In this document: positions 12,553 to 24,094 of the stretch, one piece after another
How the letters are laid out: each line of letters starts with the position of its first letter
How positions within the stretch are numbered: the stretch's first letter is position 1
Origin: Canna indica
Lineage: Eukaryota > Streptophyta > Magnoliopsida > Zingiberales > Cannaceae
Direction: 5' to 3'
Length of the DNA: 64,000 nucleotides
Assembly (NCBI GenBank): GCA_034359265.1
Contig: CP136898.1
Span: 54,673,501 to 54,737,500 of the forward strand
Made by a program: the position numbers and the translations under genes
The notes under the pieces: generated by a model
Told to the model about the DNA's origin: nothing
Seen by the model: only the letters and a program-made list of their open reading frames with translations
Databases searched by the model: none

Positions 12553-14502
12553 GTGAATGTTCTGGAGTCGCTCGTGACTCAGATTGCTGGGCATTTCGAG
12601 TCGATACCCCGCTGTTCAATCAGTCGGCTTCGTTCAAGATTCTATTCGAAAAATCTTGCAATTCTTTGCATTAGTCTATCAAAAATAACTCGATTAACAA
12701 CTTCTCCCATCACAGTGAATGTTCTGGAGTCGCTCGAGACTCAGATTTCTGGTCGTTTCGAGTCGATACCCCGAAGTTCAATCCGTAGGTTTCGTTCAAG
12801 ATTCTATTTGAAAAATCTTGCAATTCTTTGCAATATAGTCTGTAAAAAATAACTCGATTAACAACTTATCCCATCACAGTGAATGTTCTGGAGTCGCTCG
12901 AGACTCAGATTGCTGGGCGTTTCGAGTCGATACCCCGCTGTTCAATCAGTCGGCTTCGTTCAAGATTCTATTCGAAAAATCTTGCAATTCTTTGCATTAG
13001 TCTGTCAAAAATAACTCGATTAACAACTTCTCCCATCACAGTGAATGTTCTGGAGTCGCTCGAGACTCAGATTTCTGGTCGTTTCGAGTCGATACCCCGA
13101 AGTTCAATCCGTAGGCTTCGTTCAAGATTCTATTCGAAAAATCTTGCAATTCTTTGCAATAGTCTATAAAAAATAACTCGATTAACAACTTCTCCCATCA
13201 CAGTGAATGTTCTGGAGTCGCTCGTGACTCAGATTGCTGGGCATTTCGAGTCGATACCCCGCTGTTCAATCAGTCGGCTTCGTTCAAGATTCTATTCGAA
13301 AAATCTTGCAATTCTTTGCATTAGTCTATCAAAAATAACTCGATTAACAACTTCTCCCATCACAGTGAATGTTCTGGAGTCGCTCGAGACTCAGATTTCT
13401 GGTCGTTTCGAGTCGATACCCCGAAGTTCAATCCGTAGGTTTCGTTCAAGATTCTATTTGAAAAATCTTGCAATTCTTTGCAATATAGTCTGTAAAAAAT
13501 AACTCGATTAACAACTTATCCCATCACAGTGAATGTTCTGGAGTCGCTCGAGACTCAGATTGCTGGGCGTTTCGAGTCGATACCCCGCTGTTCAATCAGT
13601 CGGCTTCGTTCAAGATTCTATTCGAAAAATCTTGCAATTCTTTGCATTAGTCTGTCAAAAATAACTCGATTAACAACTTCTCCCATCACAGTGAATGTTC
13701 TGGAGTCGCTCGAGACTCAGATTTCTGGTCGTTTCGAGTCGATACCCCGAAGTTCAATCCGTAGGCTTCGTTCAAGATTCTATTCGAAAAATCTTGCAAT
13801 TCTTTGCAATAGTCTATAAAAAATAACTCGATTAACAACTTCTCCCATCACAGTGAATGTTCTGGAGTCGCTCGTGACTCAGATTGCTGGGCATTTCGAG
13901 TCGATACCCCGCTGTTCAATCAGTCGGCTTCGTTCAAGATTCTATTCGAAAAATCTTGCAATTCTTTGCATTAGTCTATCAAAAATAACTCGATTAACAA
14001 CTTCTCCCATCACAGTGAATGTTCTGGAGTCGCTCGAGACTCAGATTTCTGGTCGTTTCGAGTCGATACCCCGAAGTTCAATCCGTAGGTTTCGTTCAAG
14101 ATTCTATTTGAAAAATCTTGCAATTCTTTGCAATATAGTCTGTAAAAAATAACTCGATTAACAACTTATCCCATCACAGTGAATGTTCTGGAGTCGCTCG
14201 AGACTCAGATTGCTGGGCGTTTCGAGTCGATACCCCGCTGTTCAATCAGTCGGCTTCGTTCAAGATTCTATTCGAAAAATCTTGCAATTCTTTGCATTAG
14301 TCTGTCAAAAATAACTCGATTAACAACTTCTCCCATCACAGTGAATGTTCTGGAGTCGCTTGAGACACAGATTTCTGGTCGTTTCGAGCCGATACCCCGA
14401 AGTTCAATCCGTAGGCTTCGTTCAAGATTCTATTCGAAAAATCTTGCAATTCTTTGCAATATAGTCTGTAAAAAATAACTCGATTAACAACTTCTCCCAT
14501 CA
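12553..14502 (+). repeat. Three tandem copies of a 650-bp 4-monomer HOR
   Basis: Blocks start at 12553, 13203 and 13853, each with the order A2-B3-A4-B. The first two end in B1 and the third ends in B2. The 650-bp length is 4 x 162 plus the 2-bp insertion in B3. This is the shortest clean HOR unit in the window and looks identical over the first two copies. It appears to be an expansion inside a longer A1-A2-B2-A3-B1 block seen at 15643 and 18893. Confidence 0.88.
12715..12878 (+). repeat. B3 monomer (164 bp)
   Basis: A B-type unit with gtcgtttcgagtcg, taggtttcg, tatttgaaaaatc and gcaatatagtctgt (164 bp). It follows A2 and precedes the acttatccc linker and A4. A related form to the right of about 18 kb keeps tatttgaaaaatc and the 2-bp insertion but has taggcttcg. 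Confidence 0.9.
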
Positions 14503-14504
14503 CA
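14341..14504 (+). repeat. B2 monomer (164 bp)
   Basis: A B-type unit with cttgagacacag, gagccgata and gcaatatagtctgt. The extra AT dinucleotide makes it 164 bp and shifts the reading phase of everything downstream by 2. The cttgagacacag change also breaks one arm of the GAGTC/GACTC dyad found in most other units. To the left of about 43 kb, B2 is followed by the acttctccc linker and A3. Confidence 0.92.
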
Positions 14505-14828
14505 GTGAATGTTCTGGAGTCGCTCGGGACTCAGATTGCTGGGCGATTTGAGTCGATACCCCGCTGTTCAATCAGTCGGCTTCGTTCAAGATTCTATTCG
14601 AAAAATCTTGCAATTCTTTGCAATAGTCTATAAAAAATAACTCGATTAACAACTTCTCCCATCACAGTGAATGTTCTGGAGTCGCTCGAGACTCAGATTT
14701 CTGGTCGTTTCGAGTCGATACCCCGAAGTTCAATCCGTAGGCTTCGTTCAAGATTCTATTCGAAAAATCTTGCAATTCTTTGCAATAGTCTATAAAAAAT
14801 AACTCGATTAACAACTTCTCCCATCACA
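14505..14828 (+). repeat. A3/B1 chimera followed directly by a B1 monomer
   Basis: The unit at 14505-14666 has an A3 start and a B1 tail, and 14667-14828 is a complete B1. The usual order is a whole A3 then B1, or the chimera followed by A1 or A2. It is one of two places where a B1 tail is directly followed by a full B1; the other is at 57535. Confidence 0.83.
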
Positions 14829-15480
14829 GTGAATGTTCTGGAGTCGCTCGTGACTCAGATTGCTGGGCATTTCGAGTCGATACCCCGCTGTTCAATCAGT
14901 CGGCTTCGTTCAAGATTCTATTCGAAAAATCTTGCAATTCTTTGCATTAGTCTATCAAAAATAACTCGATTAACAACTTCTCCCATCACAGTGAATGTTC
15001 TGGAGTCGCTCGAGACTCAGATTTCTGGTCGTTTCGAGTCGATACCCCGAAGTTCAATCCGTAGGTTTCGTTCAAGATTCTATTTGAAAAATCTTGCAAT
15101 TCTTTGCAATATAGTCTGTAAAAAATAACTCGATTAACAACTTATCCCATCACAGTGAATGTTCTGGAGTCGCTCGAGACTCAGATTGCTGGGCGTTTCG
15201 AGTCGATACCCCGCTGTTCAATCAGTCGGCTTCGTTCAAAATTCTATTCGAAAAATCTTGCAATTCTTTGCATTAGTCTGTCAAAAATAACTCGATTAAC
15301 AACTTCTCCCATCACAGTGAATGTTCTGGAGTCGCTTGAGACACAGATTTCTGGTCGTTTCGAGCCGATACCCCGAAGTTCAATCCGTAGGCTTCGTTCA
15401 AGATTCTATTCGAAAAATCTTGCAATTCTTTGCAATATAGTCTGTAAAAAATAACTCGATTAACAACTTCTCCCATCACA

Positions 15481-15642
15481 GTGAATGTTCTGGAGTCGCT
15501 CGGGACTCAGATTGCTGGGCGATTTGAGTCGATACCCCGCTGTTCAATCAGTCGGCTTCGTTCAAGATTCTATTCGAAAAATCTTGCAATTCTTTGCAAT
15601 AGTCTATAAAAAATAACTCGATTAACAACTTCTCCCATCACA
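15481..15642 (+). repeat. A3/B1 chimeric monomer
   Basis: It has an A3 front (gggcgatttgag) and a B1 tail (gcaatagtctataaaa). It ends the block just before the 3,250-bp HOR begins at 15643. Confidence 0.83.
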
Positions 15643-18600
15643 GTGAATGTTCTGGAGTCGCTCGAGACTCAGATTGTTGGGCGTTTCGAGTCGATACCCC
15701 GCTGTTCAATCAGTCGGCTTCGTTCAAGATTCTATTCAAAAAATCTTGCAATTCTTTGCATTAGTCTGTCAAAAATAACTCGATTAACAACTTCTCCCAT
15801 CACAGTGAATGTTCTGGAGTCGCTCGTGACTCAGATTGCTGGGCATTTCGAGTCGATACCCCGCTGTTCAATCAGTCGGCTTCGTTCAAGATTCTATTCG
15901 AAAAATCTTGCAATTCTTTGCATTAGTCTGTCAAAAATAACTCGATTAACAACTTCTCCCATCACAGTGAATGTTCTGGAGTCGCTTGAGACACAGATTT
16001 CTGGTCGTTTCGAGCCGATACCCCGAAGTTCAATCCGTAGGCTTCGTTCAAGATTCTATTCGAAAAATCTTGCAATTCTTTGCAATATAGTCTGTAAAAA
16101 ATAACTCGATTAACAACTTCTCCCATCACAGTGAATGTTCTGGAGTCGCTCGGGACTCAGATTGCTGGGCGATTTGAGTCGATACCCCGCTGTTCAATCA
16201 GTCGGCTTCGTTCAAGATTCTATTCGAAAAATCTTGCAATTCTTTGCATTAGTTTGTCAAAAATAACTCGATTAACAACTTCTCCCATCACAGTGAATGT
16301 TCTGGAGTCGCTCGAGACTCAGATTTCTGGTCGTTTCGAGTCGATACCCCGAAGTTCAATCCGTAGGCTTCGTTCAAGATTCTATTCGAAAAATCTTGCA
16401 ATTCTTTGCAATAGTCTATAAAAAATAACTCGATTAACAACTTCTCCCATCACAGTGAATGTTCTGGAGTCGCTCGTGACTCAGATTGCTGGGCATTTCG
16501 AGTCGATACCCCGCTGTTCAATCAGTCGGCTTCGTTCAAGATTCTATTCGAAAAATCTTGCAATTCTTTGCATTAGTCTATCAAAAATAACTCGATTAAC
16601 AACTTCTCCCATCACAGTGAATGTTCTGGAGTCGCTCGAGACTCAGATTTCTGGTCGTTTCGAGTCGATACCCCGAAGTTCAATCCGTAGGTTTCGTTCA
16701 AGATTCTATTTGAAAAATCTTGCAATTCTTTGCAATATAGTCTGTAAAAAATAACTCGATTAACAACTTATCCCATCACAGTGAATGTTCTGGAGTCGCT
16801 CGAGACTCAGATTGCTGGGCGTTTCGAGTCGATACCCCGCTGTTCAATCAGTCGGCTTCGTTCAAGATTCTATTCGAAAAATCTTGCAATTCTTTGCATT
16901 AGTCTGTCAAAAATAACTCGATTAACAACTTCTCCCATCACAGTGAATGTTCTGGAGTCGCTTGAGACACAGATTTCTGGTCGTTTCGAGCCGATACCCC
17001 GAAGTTCAATCCGTAGGCTTCGTTCAAGATTCTATTCGAAAAATCTTGCAATTCTTTGCAATATAGTCTGTAAAAAATAACTCGATTAACAACTTCTCCC
17101 ATCACAGTGAATGTTCTGGAGTCGCTCGGGACTCAGATTGCTGGGCGATTTGAGTCGATACCCCGCTGTTCAATCAGTCGGCTTCGTTCAAGATTCTATT
17201 CGAAAAATCTTGCAATTCTTTGCAATAGTCTATAAAAAATAACTCGATTAACAACTTCTCCCATCACAGTGAATGTTCTGGAGTCGCTCGAGACTCAGAT
17301 TGTTGGGCGTTTCGAGTCGATACCCCGCTGTTCAATCAGTCGGCTTCGTTCAAGATTCTATTCAAAAAATCTTGCAATTCTTTGCATTAGTCTGTCAAAA
17401 ATAACTCGATTAACAACTTCTCCCATCACAGTGAATGTTCTGGAGTCACTCGTGACTCAGATTGCTGGGCATTTCGAGTCGATACCCCGCTGTTCAATCA
17501 GTCGGCTTCGTTCAAGATTCTATTCAAAAAATCTTGCAATTCTTTGCATTAGTCTATCAAAAATAACTCGATTAACAACTTCTCCCATCACAGTGAATGT
17601 TCTGGAGTCGCTCGAGACTCAGATTTCTGGTCGTTTCGAGTCGATACCCCGAAGTTCAATCCGTAGGCTTCGTTCAAGATTCTATTCGAAAAATCTTGCA
17701 ATTCTTTGCAATAGTCTATAAAAAATAACTCGATTAACAACTTCTCCCATCACAGTGAATGTTCTGGAGTCGCTCGAGACTCAGATTGTTGGGCGTTTCG
17801 AGTCGATACCCCGCTGTTCAATCAGTCGACTTCGTTCAAGATTCTATTCAAAAAATCTTGCAATTCTTTGCATTAGTCTGTCAAAAATAACTCGATTAAC
17901 AACTTCTCCCATCACAGTGAATGTTCTGGAGTCGCTCGTGACTCAGATTGCTGGGCATTTCGCGTCGATACCCCGCTGTTCAATCAGTCGGCTTCGTTCA
18001 AGATTCTATTCGAAAAATCCTGCAATTCTTTGCATTAGTCTATCAAAAATAACTCGATTAACAACTTCTCCCATCACAGTGAATGTTCTGGAGTCGCTCG
18101 AGACTCAGATTTCTGGTCGTTTCGAGTCGATACCCCGAAGTTCAATCCGTAGGCTTCGTTCAAGATTCTATTTGAAAAATCTTGCAATTCTTTGCAATAT
18201 AGTCTGTAAAAAATAACTCGATTAACAACTTATCCCATCACAGTGAATGTTCTGGAGTCGCTCGAGACTCAGAATGCTGGGCGTTTCGAGTCGATACCCC
18301 GCTGTTCAATCAGTCGGCTTCGTTCAAGATTCTATTCGAAAATTCTTGCAATTCTTTGCATTAGTCTGTCAAAAATAACTCGATTAACAACTTCTCCCAT
18401 CACAGTGAATGTTCTGGAGTCGCTTGAGACACAGATTTCTGGTCGTTTCGAGCCGATACCCCGAAGTTCAATCCGTAGGCTTCGTTCAAGATTCTATTCG
18501 AAAAATCTTGCAATTCTTTGCAATATAGTCTGTAAAAAATAACTCGATTAACAACTTCTCCCATCACAGTGAATGTTCTGGAGTCGCTCGGGACTCAGAT

Positions 18601-21600
18601 TGCTGGGCGATTTGAGTCGATACCCCGCTGTTCAATCAGTCGGCTTCGTTCAAGATTCTATTCGAAAAATCTTGCAATTATTTGCATTAGTTTGTCAAAA
18701 ATAACTCGATTAACAACTTCTCCCATCACAGTGAATGTTCTGGAGTCGCTCGAGACTCAGATTTCTGGTCGTTTCGAGTCGATACCCCGAAGTTCAATCC
18801 GTAGGCTTCGTTCAAGATTCTATTCGAAAAATCTTGCAATTCTTTGCAATAGTCTATAAAAAATAACTCGATTAACAACTTCTCCCATCACAGTGAATGT
18901 TCTGGAGTCGCTCGAGACTCAGATTGTTGGTCGTTTCGAGTCGATACCCCGCTGTTCAATCAGTCGGCTTCGTTCAAGATTCTATTCAAAAAATCTTGCA
19001 ATTCTTTGCATTAGTCTGTCAAAAATAACTCGATTAACAACTTCTCCCATCACAGTGAATGTTCTGGAGTCGCTCGTGACTCAGATTGCTGGGCATTTCG
19101 AGTCGATACCCCGCTGTTCAATCAGTCGGCTTCGTTCAAGATTCTATTCGAAAAATCTTGCAATTCTTTGCATTAGTCTGTCAAAAATAACTCGATTAAC
19201 AACTTCTCCCATCACAGTGAATGTTCTGGAGTCGCTTGAGACACAGATTTCTGGTCGTTTCGAGCCGATACCCCGAAGTTCAATCCGTAGGCTTCGTTCA
19301 AGATTCTATTCGAAAAATCTTGCAATTCTTTGCAATATAGTCTGTAAAAAATAACTCGATTAACAACTTCTCCCATCACAGTGAATGTTCTGGAGTCGCT
19401 CGGGACTCAGATTGCTGGGCGATTTGAGTCGATACCCCGCTGTTCAATCAGTCGGCTTCGTTCAAGATTCTATTCGAAAAATCTTGCAATTCTTTGCATT
19501 AGTTTGTCAAAAATAACTCGATTAACAACTTCTCCCATCACAGTGAATGTTCTGGAGTCGCTCGAGACTCAAATTTCTGGTCGTTTCGAGTCGATACCCC
19601 GAAGTTCAATCCGTAGGCTTCGTTCAAGATTCTATTCGAAAAATCTTGCAATTCTTTGCAATAGTCTATAAAAAATAACTCGATTAACAACTTCTCCCAT
19701 CACAGTGAATGTTCTGGAGTCGCTCGTGACTCAGATTGCTGGGCATTTCGAGTCGATACCCCGCTGTTCAATCAGTCGGCTTCGTTCAAGATTCTATTCG
19801 AAAAATCTTGCAATTCTTTGCATTAGTCTATCAAAAATAACTCGATTAACAACTTCTCCCATCACAGTGAATGTTCTGGAGTCGCTCGAGACTCAGATTT
19901 CTGGTCGTTTCGAGTCGATACCCCGAAGTTCAATCCGTAGGTTTCGTTCAAGATTCTATTTGAAAAATCTTGCAATTCTTTGCAATATAGTCTGTAAAAA
20001 ATAACTCGATTAACAACTTATCCCATCACAGTGAATGTTCTGGAGTCGCTCGAGACTCAGATTGCTGGGCGTTTCGAGTCGATACCCCGCTGTTCAATCA
20101 GTCGGCTTCGTTCAAGATTCTATTCGAAAAATCTTGCAATTCTTTGCATTAGTCTGTCAAAAATAACTCGATTAACAACTTCTCCCATCACAGTGAATGT
20201 TCTGGAGTCGCTTGAGACACAGATTTCTGGTCGTTTCGAGCCGATACCCCGAAGTTCAATCCGTAGGCTTCGTTCAAGATTCTATTCGAAAAATCTTGCA
20301 ATTCTTTGCAATATAGTCTGTAAAAAATAACTCGATTAACAACTTCTCCCATCACAGTGAATGTTCTGGAGTCGCTCGGGACTCAGATTGCTGGGCGATT
20401 TGAGTCGATACCCCGCTGTTCAATCAGTCGGCTTCGTTCAAAATTCTATTCGAAAAATCTTGCAATTCTTTGCAATAGTCTATAAAAAATAACTCGATTA
20501 ACAACTTCTCCCATCACAGTGAATGTTCTGGAGTCGCTCGAGACTCAGATTGTTGGGCGTTTCGAGTCGATACCCCGCTGTTCAATCAGTCGGCTTCGTT
20601 CAAGATTCTATTCAAAAAATCTTGCAATTCTTTGCATTAGTCTGTCAAAAATAACTCGATTAACAACTTCTCCCATCACAGTGAATGTTCTGGAGTCGCT
20701 CGTGACTCAGATTGCTGGGCATTTCGAGTCGATACCCCGCTGTTCAATCAGTCGGCTTCGTTCAAGATTCTATTCAAAAAATCTTGCAATTCTTTGCATT
20801 AGTCTATCAAAAATAACTCGATTAACAACTTCTCCCATCACAGTGAATGTTCTGGAGTCGCTCGAGACTCAGATTTCTGGTCGTTTCGAGTCGATACCCC
20901 GAAGTTCAATCCGTAGGCTTCGTTCAAGATTCTATTCGAAAAATCTTGCAATTCTTTGCAATAGTCTATAAAAAATAACTCGATTAACAACTTCTCCCAT
21001 CACAGTGAATGTTCTGGAGTCGCTCGAGACTCAGATTGTTGGGCGTTTCGAGTCGATACCCCGCTGTTCAATCAGTCGACTTCGTTCAAGATTCTATTCA
21101 AAAAATCTTGCAATTCTTTGCATTAGTCTGTCAAAAATAACTCGATTAACAACTTCTCCCATCACAGTGAATGTTCTGGAGTCGCTCGTGACTCAGATTG
21201 CTGGGCATTTCGCGTCGATACCCCGCTGTTCAATCAGTCGGCTTCGTTCAAGATTCTATTCGAAAAATCCTGCAATTCTTTGCATTAGTCTATCAAAAAT
21301 AACTCGATTAACAACTTCTCCCATCACAGTGAATGTTCTGGAGTCGCTCGAGACTCAGATTTCTGGTCGTTTCGAGTCGATACCCCGAAGTTCAATCCGT
21401 AGGCTTCGTTCAAGATTCTATTTGAAAAATCTTGCAATTCTTTGCAATATAGTCTGTAAAAAATAACTCGATTAACAACTTATCCCATCACAGTGAATGT
21501 TCTGGAGTCGCTCGAGACTCAGAATGCTGGGCGTTTCGAGTCGATACCCCGGTGTTCAATCAGTCGGCTTCGTTCAAGATTCTATTCGAAAAATCCTGCA

Positions 21601-22142
21601 ATTCTTTGCATTAGTCTATCAAAAATAACTCGATTAACAACTTCTCCCATCACAGTGAATGTTCTGGAGTCGCTCGAGACTCAGATTTCTGGTCGTTTCG
21701 AGTCGATACCCCGAAGTTCAATCCGTAGGCTTCGTTCAAGATTCTATTTGAAAAATCTTGCAATTCTTTGCAATATAGTCTGTAAAAAATAACTCGATTA
21801 ACAACTTATCCCATCACAGTGAATGTTCTGGAGTCGCTCGAGACTCAGATTGCTGGGCATTTCGAGTCGATACCCCGCTGTTCAATCAGTCGGCTTCGTT
21901 CAAGATTCTATTCGAAAAATCTTGCAATTCTTTGCATTAGTCTGTCAAAAATAACTCGATTAACAACTTCTCCAATCACAGTGAATGTTCTGGAGTCGCT
22001 TGAGACACAGATTTCTGGTCGTTTCGAGCCGATACCCCGAAGTTCAATCCGTAGGCTTCGTTCAAGATTCTATTCGAAAAATCTTGCAATTCTTTGCAAT
22101 ATAGTCTGTAAAAAATAACTCGATTAACAACTTCTCCCATCA
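15643..22142 (+). repeat. 3,250-bp 20-monomer HOR, two copies
   Basis: Blocks 15643-18892 and 18893-22142 share order and private variants at a 3,250-bp offset. These include agtcgacttcg, tttcgcgtcgata, aatcctgcaattc and agaatgctgg (for example near 17826/21076 and 18272/21522). Copy 2 diverges near its end, where a B3-type unit replaces B2. Private singletons such as gcaattatttg near 18675 show some later point mutation. Confidence 0.85.
17107..17268 (+). repeat. A3/B1 chimeric monomer
   Basis: Same junction as at 8655. It is the tenth unit of the 3,250-bp HOR copy 1, and its counterpart in copy 2 is at 20357-20518. That counterpart has ttcaaaattc instead of ttcaagattc. Confidence 0.83.
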
Positions 22143-24094
22143 CAGTGAATGTTCTGGAGTCGCTCGGGACTCAGATTGCTGGGCGATTTGAGTCGATACC
22201 CCGCTGTTCAATCAGTCGGCTTCGTTCAAAATTCTATTCGAAAAATCTTGCAATTCTTTGCAATAGTCTATAAAAAATAACTCGATTAACAACTTCTCCC
22301 ATCACAGTGAATGTTCTGGAGTCGCTCGAGACTCAGATTGTTGGGCGTTTCGAGTCGATACCCCGCTGTTCAATCAGTCGGCTTCGTTCAAGATTCTATT
22401 CAAAAAATCTTGCAATTCTTTGCATTAGTCTATCAAAAATAACTCGATTAACAACTTCTCCCATCACAGTGAATGTTCTGGAGTCGCTCGTGACTCAGAT
22501 TGCTGGGCATTTCGAGTCGATACCCCGCTGTTCAATCAGTCGGCTTCGTTCAAGATTCTATTCAAAAAATCTTGCAATTCTTTGCATTAGTCTATCAAAA
22601 ATAACTCGATTAACAACTTCTCCCATCACAGTGAATGTTCTGGAGTCGCTCGAGACTCAGATTTCTGGTCGTTTCGAGTCGATACCCCGAAGTTCAATCC
22701 GTAGGCTTCGTTCAAGATTCTATTCGAAAAATCTTGCAATTCTTTGCAATAGTCTATAAAAAATAACTCGATTAACAACTTCTCCCATCACAGTGAATGT
22801 TCTGGAGTCGCTCGAGACTCAGATTGTTGGGCGTTTCGAGTCGATACCCCGCTGTTCAATCAGTCGACTTCGTTCAAGATTCTATTCAAAAAATCTTGCA
22901 ATTCTTTGCATTAGTCTGTCAAAAATAACTCGATTAACAACTTCTCCCATCACAGTGAATGTTCTGGAGTCGCTCGTGACTCAGATTGCTGGGCATTTCG
23001 CGTCGATACCCCGCTGTTCAATCAGTCGGCTTCGTTCAAGATTCTATTCGAAAAATCCTGCAATTCTTTGCATTAGTCTATCAAAAATAACTCGATTAAC
23101 AACTTCTCCCATCACAGTGAATGTTCTGGAGTCGCTCGAGACTCAGATTTCTGGTCGTTTCGAGTCGATACCCCGAAGTTCAATCCGTAGGCTTCGTTCA
23201 AGATTCTATTTGAAAAATCTTGCAATTCTTTGCAATATAGTCTGTAAAAAATAACTCGATTAACAACTTATCCCATCACAGTGAATGTTCTGGAGTCGCT
23301 CGAGACTCAGAATGCTGGGCGTTTCGAGTCGATACCCCGGTGTTCAATCAGTCGGTTTCGTTCAAGATTCTATTCGAAAAATCCTGCAATTCTTTGCATT
23401 AGTCTATCAAAAATAACTCGATTAACAACTTCTCCCATCACAGTGAATGTTCTGGAGTCGCTCGAGACTCAGATTTCTGGTCGTTTCGAGTCGATACCCC
23501 GAAGTTCAATCCGTAGGCTTCGTTCAAGATTCTATTTGAAAAATCTTGCAATTCTTTGCAATATAGTCTGTAAAAAATAACTCGATTAACAACTTATCCC
23601 ATCACAGTGAATGTTCTGGAGTCGCTCGAGACTCAGATTGCTGGGCATTTCGAGTCGATACCCCGCTGTTCAATCAGTCGGCTTCGTTCAAGATTCTATT
23701 CGAAAAATCTTGCAATTCTTTGCATTAGTCTGTCAAAAATAACTCGATTAACAACTTCTCCAATCACAGTGAATGTTCTGGAGTCGCTTGAGACACAGAT
23801 TTCTGGTCGTTTCGAGCCGATACCCCGAAGTTCAATCCGTAGGCTTCGTTCAAGATTCTATTCGAAAAATCTTGCAATTCTTTGCAATATAGTCTGTAAA
23901 AAATAACACGATTAACAACTTCTCCCATCACAGTGAATGTTCTGGAGTCGCTCGGGACTCAGATTGCTGGGCGATTTGAGTCGATACCCCGCTGTTCAAT
24001 CAGTCGGCTTCGTTCAAGATTCTATTCGAAAAATCTTGCAATTCTTTGCATTAGTTTGTCAAAAATAACTCGATTAACAACTTCTCCCATCACA
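20519..24094 (+). repeat. Two tandem copies of a 1,788-bp 11-monomer HOR
   Basis: Units 20519-22306 and 22307-24094 share order (A1-A2-B1, A1-A2-B3, A4-B3, A4-B2, A3) and private words such as cccggtgttc and tctccaatcac, 1,788 bp apart. The last unit differs: an A3/B1 chimera in copy 1, a normal A3 in copy 2. Confidence 0.85.
22145..22306 (+). repeat. A3/B1 chimeric monomer
   Basis: It has an A3 front and B1 tail, and shares ttcaaaattc with the chimera at 20357-20518. In the neighbouring 1,788-bp copy the same slot (23933) is an intact A3 followed by B1. Confidence 0.83.
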
